Made by a program: the position numbers and the translations under genes
Source: Prosopocoilus inquinatus
Lineage: Eukaryota > Arthropoda > Insecta > Coleoptera > Lucanidae
Assembly (NCBI GenBank): GCA_036172665.1
Contig: CM069872.1
Coordinates: 58,948,101 to 59,012,100 of the forward strand
Direction of reading: 5' to 3'
Length of the DNA: 64,000 bases
Part shown: positions 21,518 through 32,109 of the stretch, piece by piece
Layout: the number at the start of each line of letters is the position of its first letter
Position numbering within the stretch: position 1 is the stretch's first letter
The notes under the pieces: model-generated
What the model was told of the DNA's origin: nothing
What the model saw: only the letters and a program-made list of their open reading frames with translations
Databases searched by the model: none

Positions 21518-21813
21518 TCAATTTCTATTTGGAAGAAGCAGTTTTATGGAACGGAGTTTAAAAAAAAATTTGCACGTCAAATAAAAAATTGAAGGTAGCT
21601 TTAAAAGTGTACAGATTTCTTCGTCCCTTTTCTTTCTTCAGAGAACGGAAAAATGACGTTTTCATTCATTTCAATTTGTACGAAGCAGTTTTATGGAACA
21701 GAGTTAAAAAAAAAATGCACGTCAAATAAAAAATTGAAGGTAGCTTTAAAAGTGCACAGATTTCTTCGTCCTTTTTCTTTCTTCAGAGAAAGGAGAAAAG
21801 GACGTTTTCATAC
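21518..21813 (+). repeat. ~150-bp tandem duplication
   Basis: Copy 1 about 21518-21670, copy 2 about 21671-21813. Both carry AGCAGTTTTATGGAAC, ATTGAAGGTAGCTTTAAAAG, CACAGATTTCTTCGTCC (TACAGATTT in copy 1) and GACGTTTTCAT. Anchor spacing is 147 bp. High identity means a young duplication. It sits ~200 bp upstream of the 183-bp array. Confidence 0.92.
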
Positions 21814-22009
21814 GCGAATCAGAGCAACAGCTCGATGGCCAAGTCCACGGCCAAAGGTTTGGGGCGTCTTAAGGGCTGAAAGCATGAAGAGAACGACGCT
21901 GTAACTTCAAGGCACCATTTTCTTCTAGACCTTCCGGCTTTTCTAAAATGCGAATGCAAGACGTCGCAAGAGTGGCTTTCGGCGGCCAATCTTCCAGTCA
22001 GAATCTTTC

Positions 22010-24300
22010 AATCATGGAATACTAAGTGCGACGTCCGTGGCTTCCCTAAGAGAAGAAGATATTGGAGCTCAAAAATTTGGGGAGAAGAAGAAGAAAAGGG
22101 AAAAAGGTTGGATCAAAGTGTGGGGTAGGGCGGGGCACGTGGATGAGTTAAAAATATTTCTAAGAGAAGGGATGGAAGTAGTAGAGCATGGAATCCTAAA
22201 TCCGATGCCTGCGAGGGCTTCTCTTTCTTGAGAGAAGGAGATTTGAGGGGGCGAAAAGTTTGAGGAAAAGAAGGAGAAAAGAGAAAAAGGTTGGATCAAA
22301 GTGAGGGGTTGGGCAGGGCACGTGGATGAGTTTAAAATATTTCTAAGAGAAGGGATGGAAGTAGAAGAGCATGGAATCCTAAATCCGATGCCTGCGAGGG
22401 CTTCTCTTTCTTGAGAGAAGGAGATTTGAGGGGGCGAAAAGTTTGAGGAAAAGAAGGAGAAAAGGGAAAAAGGTTGGATCAAAGTGAGGGGTTGGGCAGG
22501 GCACGTGGATGAGTTTAAAATATTTCTAAGAGAAGGGATGGAAGTAGAAGAGCATGGAATCCTAAATCCGACGCCTGCGAAGGCTTTTCTTTCTTGAGAG
22601 AAGGAGATTTGGGGGGCCAAAAGTTTGAGGAAAAGAAGGAGAAAAAAAGGGAAAAAGGTTTGATTAAAGTGAGGGGTTGTGCAGGGCACGTGGATGAGTT
22701 AAAAATATTTCTAATAGAAGGCATGGAAGTAGAAGAGCATGGAATCCTAAATCCGATGCCTGCGAGGGCTTCTCTTTCTTGAGAGAAGGAGATTTGAGGG
22801 GGCGAAAAGTTTGAGGAAAAGAAGGAGAAAAGGGAAAAAGGTTGGATCAAAGTGAGGGGTTGAGCACGGCACGTGGATGAGTTAGAAATATTTCTAAGAG
22901 AAGGGATGGAAGTAGAAGAGCATGGAATCCTAAATCCGACGCCTGCGAGGGCTTTTCTTTCTTGAGAGAAGGAGATTTGGGGGGCCAAAAGGTTGAGGAA
23001 AAGAAGGAGAAAAGGGAAAAAGGTTTGATTAAAGTGAGGGATTGGGCAGGGCACGTGAATGAGTTACAAATATTTCTAAGAGAAAGGATGGAAGTAGAAG
23101 AGCATGGAATCCTAAATCCGACGCCTGCGAGGGCTTCTCTTTCTTGAGAGAAGGAGATTTGGGGGGCCAAAAGTTTTACGAAAAGAAGGAGAAAAGGGAA
23201 AAAGGTTTGATTAAAGTGAGGGGTAGGGCGGGGCACGTGGATGAGTTAAAAATATTTCTAATAGAAGGGATGGAAGTAGAAGAGCATGGAATCCTAAATC
23301 CGATGCCTGCGAGGGCTTCTCTTTCTTGAGAGAAGGAGATTTGAGGGGCCAAAAGGTTGAGGAAAAGAAGGAGAAAAAAAGGGAAAAAGTTTGATTAAAG
23401 TGAGGGGTTATGCAGGGCACGTGGATGAGTTAAAAATATTTCTAATAGAAGGGATGGAAGTAGAAGAGCATGGAATCCTAAATCCGATGCCTGCGAGGGC
23501 TTCTCTTTCTTGAGAGAAGGAGATTTGAGGGGGCGAAAAGTTTGAGGAAAAGAAGGAGAAAAGGGAAAAAGGTTTGATTAAAGTGAGGGGTTGAGCAGGG
23601 CATGTGGATGAGTTAGAAATATTTCTAAGAGAAGGGATGGAACTGGAAGAGCATGGAATCCTAAATCCGACGCCTGCGAAGGCTTCTCTTTCTTGAGAGA
23701 AGGCGATTTGGGGTGCCAACAATTTGAGGAAAAGAAGGAGAAAAGGGAATGCAACGCGAAGAACATATTGGGGTCCATAAGTTTGGATGGAAGAAGAAGA
23801 AATGAGAAAAGGCTTGGATCAAACAATAGCGTTGGGCAGGGCAGGTAGATGAGTTAAAAATATTTCTTGGGAAACAGGAACCGAAGAAAAAGAGCGTGGA
23901 ATCCTAAACGCGACGCCTGTGGAGACTTCTCTTCCGCAAGGAAAGATGGTATTGGGGGCCAAAAGTTTGGAGAGAAGAAGAAAGAAGAGGAAAAAGGTTG
24001 AATCAAACAGTAACGTTGGGTAGGGCACGCGGATGAGTTAAAAACAGGACCGGAAGAAGAAGAGCTTGGAATCCTAAATCCGACGCCCGCGAGGAGTTCT
24101 GTTCCCTAAGAGAAGAAGATGATATTGGAGGCTAAAAGTTTGAGGAGAAGAAGCAGAAGGGGGAAACAAGGTTGGATCAAAGTGTAAGGTCGGGCAAGGC
24201 ATGGGGATGGATTACAAATACTTCTAAGAAATAGTAATGGAAAAAGATGAAGCGCATGAAATCCTAAATCCAACGACTGTGAAGGCATGAAGACAGAAGG
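22010..24300. repeat. Satellite-like array of 183-bp units (61 codons)
   Basis: About twelve units. GCCTGCGA recurs at 22207, 22390, 22573, 22758, 22941, 23123, 23305, 23489 and 23672, with spacings of 183, 183, 185, 183, 182, 182, 184 and 183 bp. Units past 23700 are diverged and irregular (~170-240 bp). Because 183 is a multiple of three, frames carry through unit boundaries. The minus strand is open for up to ~206 codons (22069-22689) and ~179 codons (22515-23054), repeating ISFSQER(E/K)ALAG and GFRIPCSSTSIPSL. On the plus strand each unit has a ~61-codon frame reading GHVDELKIFL. These frames start at non-ATG codons and end wherever an indel occurs. I read this as satellite DNA. A coding past is not excluded. 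Confidence 0.93.
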
Positions 24301-26760
24301 AAGGAAGAAGGCTTCATGTTACTTACATACTCCAAAGGAATTATCTGGTTCACTGAATTACGTAGTTTTTTTTTTAAGTACAGCGCGTTCGATAAATTAT
24401 ACCTATGTATTACTGGTGGGGAAGAATTTCAATATTTAAGTGTTTTACAAGATATTGTCTTACTGGTTGACGAGTTTGTGCCAGAAAATAACGTGTACAT
24501 CAGGGGTTGCGGGGTGTAGATAGATTTAACGCGCATTGGGGTTGTTGCAAAATACAACTTACAAGACACATCGAAGAAGCACTTTAGATGACACAAGTGT
24601 GTTGTCGATTAACTTCATAACAATCAGAAAAGCTAACTATTTATGTGAATTCCGGTGAATCTAATTGTCCTAATTTCCAGTTTACGTTTACGATGACTCA
24701 TTTTGCTATGCTGGCAGCTGGTGTGATGTGACCGATGTACGGATGCTTGCATGAGTCGGGAGAAGTCAGAGTCAGATCCGATCTTACATAATTATTTCTT
24801 CTGTTACAACATTAACCCTAATTCAAATACAGTCCTTTGTCATAATGTTTGCTGCGCTTATGTGAGTAAGAAATTCGGCACTTACGACTACAATTGCGGT
24901 AAACTGATTATGCCCTGAGCGTTACGTTCGCCAGCGGCGGTAATTTTACGTTTCTGCAGTAGGAAACGTTAATATTCCAGCTTCTAATTTATTATCGGTG
25001 GAGTGCGCTGTAAAATGCAAGTTTAGAATTTCGGGAAATGAAACGAAAAAGGGAGATAAAATGTTTTCGCGAGAGAGCGCGCGGAGTTATTAGCAATTAA
25101 CTTTCCATTTAAGGCCCCCGGAATGAATGCATGTATATTTTATGAATAAAAACGGAATTAAAAAGTTTTGAAAAAGTAATGCGCTTTTTAAATAAATAAT
25201 ACGACGAAATGGAAAACTTCTTTTTCCATAAACACATTAACCAAATAACGCGAAGGAAGAAAAAAGGAAGAAGCAGTGGCGCCGAAGTCTTCTTTTAGAC
25301 GAGGCTGGGATTTGTGTTTGTGTGCCTCATCGGGGGTGGGTGGGGTTGGCGAGGTGATTGTTTTTTTTTTTGTAGTTGGATTGATGAAAATTAAAAGAAT
25401 ATGGCGAATGGCGAATATGACCCGCGGAGGATGACAGGTGTTGACGAATGCCGGGAGTCGCACACACCTACTCGAGCCGCGATAAACCAACTTAATGTCA
25501 TCAGAGAGCACGAACACGTTTTCTCCATTAGACTACGTCTTGGATGCTGCTCGTTTAATTCAATCAGTGCACATGAGTGAGGAGGATGTGCAGTCCTACA
25601 TATTTGATTGGCTAAAGGGACTAGCGCTCGCTAAAATTTAAGACGACCTTCGAATTTATCTTAAATTATCCAAACCCAATTAAGAGGTTTCCGAACAGCG
25701 TTAGGGCGGCATTTTCAGTAAATATTCAAATTTGTTGCTCCGGATTACTTGTTTTTATCTTCTCTTAATTCATAATTGAATTGTTCGGGAAGAAACGTTA
25801 CGCCGGTTTTAACAACTTTTAAAATATCCGCGCGCCGCGCCGCGCCGCCCCGTGATTTATGGCCGGAAACTCGCAAGTTTTTTAATCACAGCTTTCAGCT
25901 GTGGCCCTCTCGTAAGAGGAGCCCCGCCCCCCACCCCCCCAATACTTACACATTATGCCCGAAAAAAGAAGAAAAAAAAAGTTTGATTACATTTGCTCTT
26001 TATCACAATATATATTACTTAGTCGCGCTTTATTCGGGCCGGAGCCGAGGAGCACTTTTCCGAATACTTCTTCTTCTTCTTCCGACGCGCGCGAAACTTG
26101 AATATTACTCGCCGGATTAATAATGAAGTTATAATGAACTACTTTTGTTAAGATGGAACTTCGGCGCCCCCTCCCCCCTCCACTTTCAGAAAGCGATTTC
26201 TTTTCTACTCGAAGCACGAATTTAGAAACCGTAACGAATTGGCGAGAGGAACAGTGTACATAAAACGCCAATTTATTCCGTCGTGAAATAATCGAATACC
26301 GCTGTTAAATTAAAGAAACAATTAATAAAGCGGCGGTTATCTCGAGGCCAGACTCTTTTCATTTCACTCTCGCAGATAAGGATTTTAAAACGGTGACTAC
26401 TTCTTGGGCGGCTGTTTCCCCTGCGGCGGTTCATGCTTGATTGCCCCCGTAATGTAATGCCTTGTTTAGTGGCATGATTTTAATTTGTGTGGATAAGATA
26501 GCCGCGCTGAATTATTAGCAGACAGTTTGTTTCGAGGAGCTGCGCTATCAGTTAAATTCACTTTGCGATCGCTGAATTATTTCGTTCCACCTTTTATAAT
26601 ATGCGCCGCTTGAGCTTTGCTTAGCGCGCTGCATGTGGCGGTAACAGAAGCCAATTTAAAAACCAACCGACCGTAAACGCACCTAATCAAACAGTTCATC
26701 ATTTCACTTACACCAGAAGTACAGACTCTAACCTCTCATCGGATATATATCCACACTTTC
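24301..26760. other. Noncoding DNA
   Basis: About 2.5 kb with no recognised repeat or gene. Contains a GCG/CCGCGCCGC strip near 25829-25846, a C-rich strip near 25922-25940 and TTC runs near 26068-26080. Frames at 25188-25517 minus and 25776-26120 plus are GC-strip by-products. Confidence 0.6.
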
Positions 26761-26997
26761 AAGATGGAAGAAGAAGAAGAAAAAATAATTACTAGCAGAC
26801 GAAATTTGAATAGGAGACGGCGACAGCATCGGTTTCACCAATAAAAACAAAAGAATCTTTGGCGTGAAGCGCCTAAAACAACGTTAATATTAAATAAAAT
26901 ATTTGGCGCGAAGCGTTCAAAACAATAGTAAACTCGCCTAGAGAAAATTCGGCATAGGGCTGTAGCGCAATAAATCTGAACAATTCCACCAAAATTA
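26761..26997. other. Noncoding DNA with a weak 50-bp duplication
   Basis: TTTGGCG(T)GAAGCGCCTAAAACAA (near 26858) is followed by TTTGGCGCGAAGCGTTCAAAACAA (near 26902). An AGAAGA run lies at 26768-26780. Confidence 0.5.
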
Positions 26998-27306
26998 AAA
27001 GAACCTTGCAGCCAAACCAAAAATCCTACGGAGGAAATGCCTCAATAGTAATGTGAACGAAGTAAGTAGTCGATAGTAATGTAAACGAAAAGAGAGCCAC
27101 AGTCCTAAACCTACCTGCGCATGAAACTGCCATAACTCCGAAGAGTTTAGTTCCTTCCAGTGACTAATCATGACCGACGAAAAGTCGTAACGCGAGGAAA
27201 CCTTCCCACGAAGGTCCTCAACAGCAACCGAAAATGTGGACCGACCGTCAGGACGGTCAAAACGCGAAAACCGGGCGGCGCCCCCTCCAACAACCCCATG
27301 GGGTTA
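26998..27306 (-). other. 102-codon open frame with a good splice donor inside
   Basis: The minus strand is open from about 27306 to a TAA near 26998, without an early ATG. The middle reads AVEDLRGKVSSRYDFSSVM then ISHWKELNSSELWQFHAQ, and right after ...CATGCGCAG comes GTAGGT, a strong donor (exon end at 27115, phase 0). The part past the donor becomes Leu/Phe-rich and less protein-like. No domain recognised and no convincing acceptor was found upstream. It adjoins the A-family repeat and may be part of an old element. Confidence 0.2.
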
Positions 27307-27389
27307 GCGCCGAACGACTGATTCCGAAGCGCGTTACAAATTAATAAAGCCACGCCTCCAAACCTTCGAAAAGAAGGGTATGCAGGATT

Positions 27390-27895
27390 CGAAACCATCG
27401 CGACACCTGTCGGGACCAACGAGCATCAGTGCGACGTAAGGAAACCCCAATGGCGTCATAAACCACATAAACTTACAAAAACCTGTAGTTCACATAAACT
27501 AATTCGATTAAAAAAAAAAAAAAAAAACGGACAGCGACGGAAGCTTTACAACCCTCCAACGGCGTGAAACAATATTAATTTCCAACGGTTCTCATCAAAT
27601 AGATGAAATACGCTTGCACTCATTTACAAAAGATGATGCAATCCTATCTAAAAGTAGAAATTCCGAAAGATTTATTTAGTTAAAACCACAAAAAGTGTAC
27701 CGACGCGTCGGTAATATAATTTGCACTATTTCATGGCCGGAGTATTTTAAAACGAACGCCCGCCCAAACAACCGTCTAAAACAAAGCGCAAAGCGCAAGG
27801 AGATTATTTGAAGTTTGTTAAATTAATCATTCCAGCGACGACGGAGATGATAATAAAAAACCGACGAGAAAAGGTGCGCGGTTTCCTAAGATTTC
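27390..27895 (+). repeat. Dispersed repeat family A, long copy 1
   Basis: Most complete copy of a family found five times or more in this window. Ordered blocks: AACCATCGCGACA, CCAACGAG, GACGTAAGGAAACCCCAA, ACTAATTCGATTA plus an A-run (27510-27526), CGGCGTGAAA, GATGAAATACGCTTGCACTC, AAAGATGATGCAATCCTATC, CATGGCCGGAGTATTTTAAA, ACGCCCGCCCAAACAA and GGTTTCCTAAGAT. No open frame and no terminal inverted repeats. Probably a non-autonomous element. Confidence 0.85.
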
Positions 27896-28110
27896 GAACG
27901 GTTTGCACGAAACAGATGAAACACGCCTGCACTCGTTTATAAAAGATGACGCAATCCTATCTAAAAATAGAAACCCCGCCGAAAGATTAATTTTATTAAA
28001 ACCACAAGAAAAGGAGGTGCCGATGCGTCGATAATTTGCACCATTTCATGGCCGGAGTATTTTAAAACGCCCGCCCTACCATAAACCGCAAAGCGTGAGT
28101 TTATTTGAAG
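27896..28110 (+). repeat. Family A copy 2 (5'-truncated, tandem to copy 1)
   Basis: Begins at the CGAACGGTT block and runs through GATGCAATCC-like (GACGCAATCC), GATGCGTCGATAATTTGCAC, CATGGCCGGAGTATTTTAAA and CAAAGCGTGAG. Head-to-tail with copy 1, so the family can be tandem. Confidence 0.85.
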
Positions 28111-28374
28111 TTTATTATTGAAGAGTATTTAGGCAAAGCTTGATAAGTAAAAAATGACGAAAACTTCGAGTTACACAAGGAATCAAGGGTTGTTTATTAT
28201 TGAGTTGCATAGTCCGGTAAGGCCGGATTAATTAATTTCTGATGTGTTGTGATGGATTGCACGAGAAAGCAATGAATCAGGCTTCACCAGATGATTCAAC
28301 TCAACAATAAATTCTTGATACCACGTCCAACTCGATGCCCGTCATTCTTGACTCATCAAGTTTTGCGTGAATGC

Positions 28375-28500
28375 TCTTCAATTGTTATGCTAGCGATGAC
28401 GACGATGATAATTAAAAATGGTTTTTGCTGCGATAAAGCCGGCGAGAACGGGCGCGGTCCGAAGCGCTTATTACCCACGCGGTTTCCTAAGATGATGCAT
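28375..28500 (+). repeat. Family A 3' part
   Basis: Carries GACGACGATGATAATT, TTGCTGCGATAAAGCCGGCG and CCCACGCGGTTTCCTAAGAT. The same terminal portion follows the family A copy at 39420-39510 (TTGCTGCGATGAAACCGACG, CCCACGCGGTTTCCTAAGAT). Confidence 0.8.
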
Positions 28501-28512
28501 CACTCGTTGAGG

Positions 28513-28593
28513 GTACCGCCAATCCAGCTCAGTGGAGACGGGGGTGGTTTAGGGCGAGTGTTTTACAACAGAAAACCTGTCCAACGAAAATGG
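28513..28593 (+). repeat. Family D unit (tRNA A-box-like), copy 1
   Basis: CCAGCTCAGTGGAGACGGGGGTG...TTTTACAACAGA...GTCCAA. Similar units are at 32583-32671 and 32672-32748. The (T)AGCTCAGTGG core resembles the RNA polymerase III A box of tRNA-derived SINEs, but no B box (GGTTCGA) follows, so a SINE origin is only a suggestion. Confidence 0.5.
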
Positions 28594-29309
28594 AGAAAAA
28601 CTGCATCTAAGCTTCTTTACGGCAGTAAATAAATTCGAAGTTACCACGACGTTTTTGCTAGAAAATTGCTCGGAGATTCCAGTTTCTTTTTTTTTCTTTT
28701 TAATTTGAAATGGCACGCGGAAATTAAATTGTTTAACAATCTAAAATCAATTAAGCCGCCTGCATTATTATTATTATTATCGTCGAGATGCAAGAGATAA
28801 ACCGAGCACGGTTAACTATTTTTACGGCACGGGAGGCGTTCCAACCTGAATGATAGAAAAACGGCCGCCTGTCCGGTGCTTCAAATTTCATGCTTGAATG
28901 CAGTTTCCTGTTGCAGGCTCAAAAGTGTTTATCTACGCCGAGCGCATAAAACGAATAAGTAGTTTGATTAACATACACGCGGCCGATAAAACGTATAATT
29001 TCTCGGAAAGTAACAAAAGAAAAAAATAATAATAATAAAAAAAAAACTCAGCTCGGCTTTAATTATTAATTATACAGGTACGTGTTACGGTTCTAGTCGG
29101 TGGTAATTATAACGAGCGCTCAACCGACCCGCCGCCGTTGCAGATTATGAAGAACTAAATCGGGAATGGGTAATCGCTTTATAAAAAAAAATTCACGCGT
29201 TTATCAGATTTAAAAGTGGGTATGTACGTTTGCTTTAAAATTAAAGTTGGCGGCGGCGGCGTGGAATTTATTTTACGTCTGGAAGATGTAATGAACGTTT
29301 ATTTGAATG
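28594..29309. other. Noncoding DNA
   Basis: (TTA)n near 28767-28780 and an A-rich run near 29010-29046. Nothing recognised. Confidence 0.6.
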
Positions 29310-29471
29310 TGTTGTCGTCAGGACGACGCGATGTCAGAACAGTGGAACGAATAATAGAAAATATTTGCTCATATATAAGGCAGCAAGGAGCAAGGCAAGG
29401 ACGAAAACGTAATAAACGGTTTGAAGCTCTGTGTTCCAAACGATTGTGATTTGATACTCCCGCTGCTAACA
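29310..29471 (+). mobile_element. Possible solo LTR of an LTR retrotransposon
   Basis: A 162-bp segment framed by TGTT...AACA. It contains a TATA box (ATATATAAGG at 29371-29380) and an AATAAA signal 40 bp downstream (29411-29416), the order expected for U3-R-U5. GTCGTCAGGACGAC near the start is a short inverted repeat. Flanks (AATG / AAGT) are only a poor target duplication, and neither internal sequence nor a primer-binding site follows. Confidence 0.3.
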
Positions 29472-30310
29472 AAGTGTGATGGTAAACAATCTTAGGACAT
29501 TTGTATGGATATTCACTGTCACTTCGTCTACTGAATGCAACGCGCACGCTCGCCGCCAGTTCATTCATTAAATGTGATGAATACGCGGTAACAAACCAAA
29601 AAAGTACGCGATTAGGATACCGCCTACCTAAATTACTAAGTCTAAAAGCCGCTTATGAGAGTGACATTGAGTTCCATACTTTCAACCGATGTTTGGTGAT
29701 GAAGGTTAAAGGCACGCGTTACTTTTAAGCAAGTTAGCCTCACAACCAGACCCGAAATTTTGTACGTGACGCGAAATCGATAACGTAATTAAATTACCGA
29801 TATGCATCGAGTAATACGCTGCTGATGCACCGAACTTTGAATTTGCTCGCTTGGATGTTACATAAGTGAGTTACGCCGGAGTTGGCTAAACTGGTTGGTA
29901 ACGGTCGGGAACAATTCAGCGGACAATTAGCACTCTGGAAAATGGTTGTCGTCGCTATCTGGGTCAAACTACAATTACAGCTAATGCCCCGGTATACTGC
30001 CACCACTTTGCGCTAATAAACAAAATAGTGATTAATGACTGCGAACTAGTCGCGCTTAAATTTAGTTCCGGCGATTATTTTAGCTCGTTGAATCAAATCC
30101 CTTCGATTATTTTTAAGCATCTAACAAAATCTAAGAAGAAATCGCCGAGGCAAGGCAGAGCTCAGTCCCCGACGTGATTTGATTGATATTTTTAAAAACG
30201 CATCTTATTCTTCCCCCGTCGAGAATTTCCCGCGCGAATTTTTCTTAAATGACTGTCGTGAAGTGGGTTATTTGATTTTCGCGGCTCTCACTTTTTCAAA
30301 CCCCTTCCGC
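29472..30310. other. Noncoding DNA
   Basis: No repeat, gene or retroelement internal region recognised. Confidence 0.55.
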
Positions 30311-30417
30311 ACGTTTCAACCGGTGGCAGCGGTGGGATAAATTATTAAAAAAAAATTCATCGGGGCAAAACATTTCAACTGGTGGCAGCGGTGGGATAAA
30401 TTATTTAAAAAAAAATT
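30311..30417 (+). mobile_element. Tandem pair of tRNA-Leu primer-binding sites (LTR retrotransposon relic)
   Basis: TGGTGGCAGCGGTGGGAT at 30380-30397 is the exact complement of the 3' end (with CCA) of animal tRNA-Leu(UAG), the kind of primer-binding site placed just after the 5' LTR of Gypsy-type elements. A second copy with C for the first T is at 30321-30338. Each sits in a ~47-bp block (TTTCAAC ... ATAAATTATT plus an A-run), 59 bp apart. No LTR or gag/pol frame was found next to it. The tRNA match is from recalled tRNA sequence. Confidence 0.6.
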
Positions 30418-30825
30418 ATTCGCTGGCGATTTAGGATTGCGGTTCTGTAGACCCACATATTATCTAGCAGAATAAACAAGGATGTGTAGATGTGGAGTCA
30501 GTTTAAAAAAAAAAAAAAAAAAAAACAACCATCGCGAAACTCCATTATGTGCAAACGCTCGCCGGGAAATAAAAATCGAGCGCAAGATACCGACCGACAC
30601 CGACACGCAACTACAAAGTAACCGTTTCCTTTATCACAATAATATCAAACGATGTGTTCAAAGGGCCGTGTCGTTAAATTCTCTTTATCGCGAATATCCC
30701 GACACTTCACTTAATTAAGCGAAGGCGACGTATCGTTAGCGAACGTGGGTGGTATCACTGCGAACAGTGCGATTTTAATTATTTTACTTTGTCGCTAATT
30801 GCATGCACGCCAAACAATACACAAT
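30418..30825. other. Noncoding DNA with long A-run
   Basis: Poly(A) of ~20 near 30506-30525. Nothing else recognised. Confidence 0.55.
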
Positions 30826-30940
30826 ATCGCACGGGTTTCACTTCTCTTTTTTTTTTTTCAATTCGAATTCGTCACACCGGAAAAAAATTAATAAATACGG
30901 ACGGGGGAAGATTGAAATGGTTGCGTGTATTTATAAGCTG
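30826..30940 (+). repeat. Family B unit, copy 1
   Basis: GCACGGGTTTCACT, a T-run, CGAATTCGTC, AAATTAATAAATACGG, GGGGGAAGATTGAAAT and GTATTTATAAGCTG in order. The same blocks occur at 32110-32272. Copy 1 lacks ~40 bp present in copy 2 around CAGGGTGATAATGCC. It lies directly before the family A copy at 30941. Confidence 0.75.
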
Positions 30941-31218
30941 TAAAACCATCGTGACATCAGGAGCGACCAACGAGTATCAATTTGACGTAAGGAAACCCCA
31001 ACGGCGTCAAAGGCCAATGGTGAAAACTGTCCGTCGAAATATTAGCTCGCAAAAACCTGCAGTTCGCATGAACTAATTCGATTAAAAAAAAAAAAAGACG
31101 GGCGGCGGCGGAAATTTTATAACTCCCCAACGGCGGCGCAAATAACAATTTCGAAGAGTTCGCACGAAGAAAAGAAATGAAATTCACTTGCACTAGTTTA
31201 TAAAAGATGATGCAATCC
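30941..31218 (+). repeat. Family A copy 3 (3'-truncated)
   Basis: Starts AACCATCGTGACATC and keeps CCAACGAG, GACGTAAGGAAACCCCAA, GGCGTCAAAGGCCAA, ACTAATTCGATTA plus 13 As and AAAGATGATGCAATCC, where it stops and family C begins at 31220. Confidence 0.85.
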
Positions 31219-31219
31219 C

Positions 31220-31725
31220 GAGCCATAACTTAGGCTTGTGCCTTTGTTTGCCTGTCTCTTTAATTTTGCAATTAGTGATTTTAATTGCAAAATTAAACTG
31301 AAAAGTTGAAAATCTTCGTGTGGGGTTGTTTAAAGCGCCACCTCTGGACCATAAACGAAAGCTATTCAATTCTAATTTGAAATGGAATTAACGTTCTGAG
31401 CCATAACTTCGGCTTGCGCCTCTGCTTGCCAGTCTTTCGAACTTCGCAAAGATTTTAATCGCGAAATAAAATTTAAAACTTAAAAATTTTGACGTAGGAC
31501 TGTTGAAAGCGCCATCTACGGACCATAAACGGAAGCTACTTTATTCTAATTTGAAATAGAATAGAATTAACATCCTAAGCCATAACGTCGGCTTGTGTCT
31601 TCGCTTGCCTGTCGTTTTAACTTTGCAATGATTTTAATTGCAAAATTAAACTAAAAAAATTGAAAATTTTCTTGTTGTGGGATTACGTGAAGCGCCATCT
31701 CTGGACCATAAATGAAAGTTATTAT
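31220..31725 (+). repeat. Family C tandem array, 178-bp unit, ~2.9 copies
   Basis: Units start GAGCCATAAC at 31220, 31398 and 31577 (AAGCCATAAC in the third). Shared blocks are CTGTC, TTTTGCAAT, AATTGCAAAATTAAACT, AAGCGCCA(C/T)CTCTGGACCAT and TCTAATTTGAAAT. The AGCGCCATCT string is typical of many arthropod repeats. The array sits between two family A copies. An inverted single unit is at 35089-35265. Confidence 0.9.
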
Positions 31726-31730
31726 ATAAT

Positions 31731-32100
31731 ACTATCAATTTGACGTAAGGGAACCCCAATGGCGTCAAAGGTCAACGGTGAAAACTATCCGTCGAAAAAT
31801 TAGCTCGCAAAAACCCGTACTTCACACGAACTAATTCGATAGATAAAAGAAAACCAGACGGCGGCTGACATTTTATAACTCACCAACGGCGTGAATTAAT
31901 AATTTCGAACAGTTCTCACGAAACAGATGAAATTCGCTTGCGCTCGTTTATAAAAGATGATGCAATTCTGTCTATCTAAAAATAGAAACCGAAAAAAATG
32001 GGAGTATGATTTAATTAAACCCACAAAAAAAGAGGTGCCATTTCATGGCCGGAGTATTTTAAAATAAATGTCCAAACAAGTGTCTAAAATAAAACGCTGA
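31731..32100 (+). repeat. Family A copy 4
   Basis: Starts inside the family (TATCAATTTGACGTAAGG) and runs through ACTAATTCGATAG, CGGCGTGAATTAATAATTTC, AAAGATGATGCAAT and CATGGCCGGAGTATTTTAAA. It lacks the GATGCGTCGATAATTTGCAC block before CATGGCC, a small internal deletion. Confidence 0.85.
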
Positions 32101-32109
32101 ACAATGTAC

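Noticed and set aside
22069..22689. 206-codon minus-strand frame as a gene
   Set aside because: It spans several satellite units, begins at a non-ATG codon and ends wherever an indel occurs, so it follows from the repeat.
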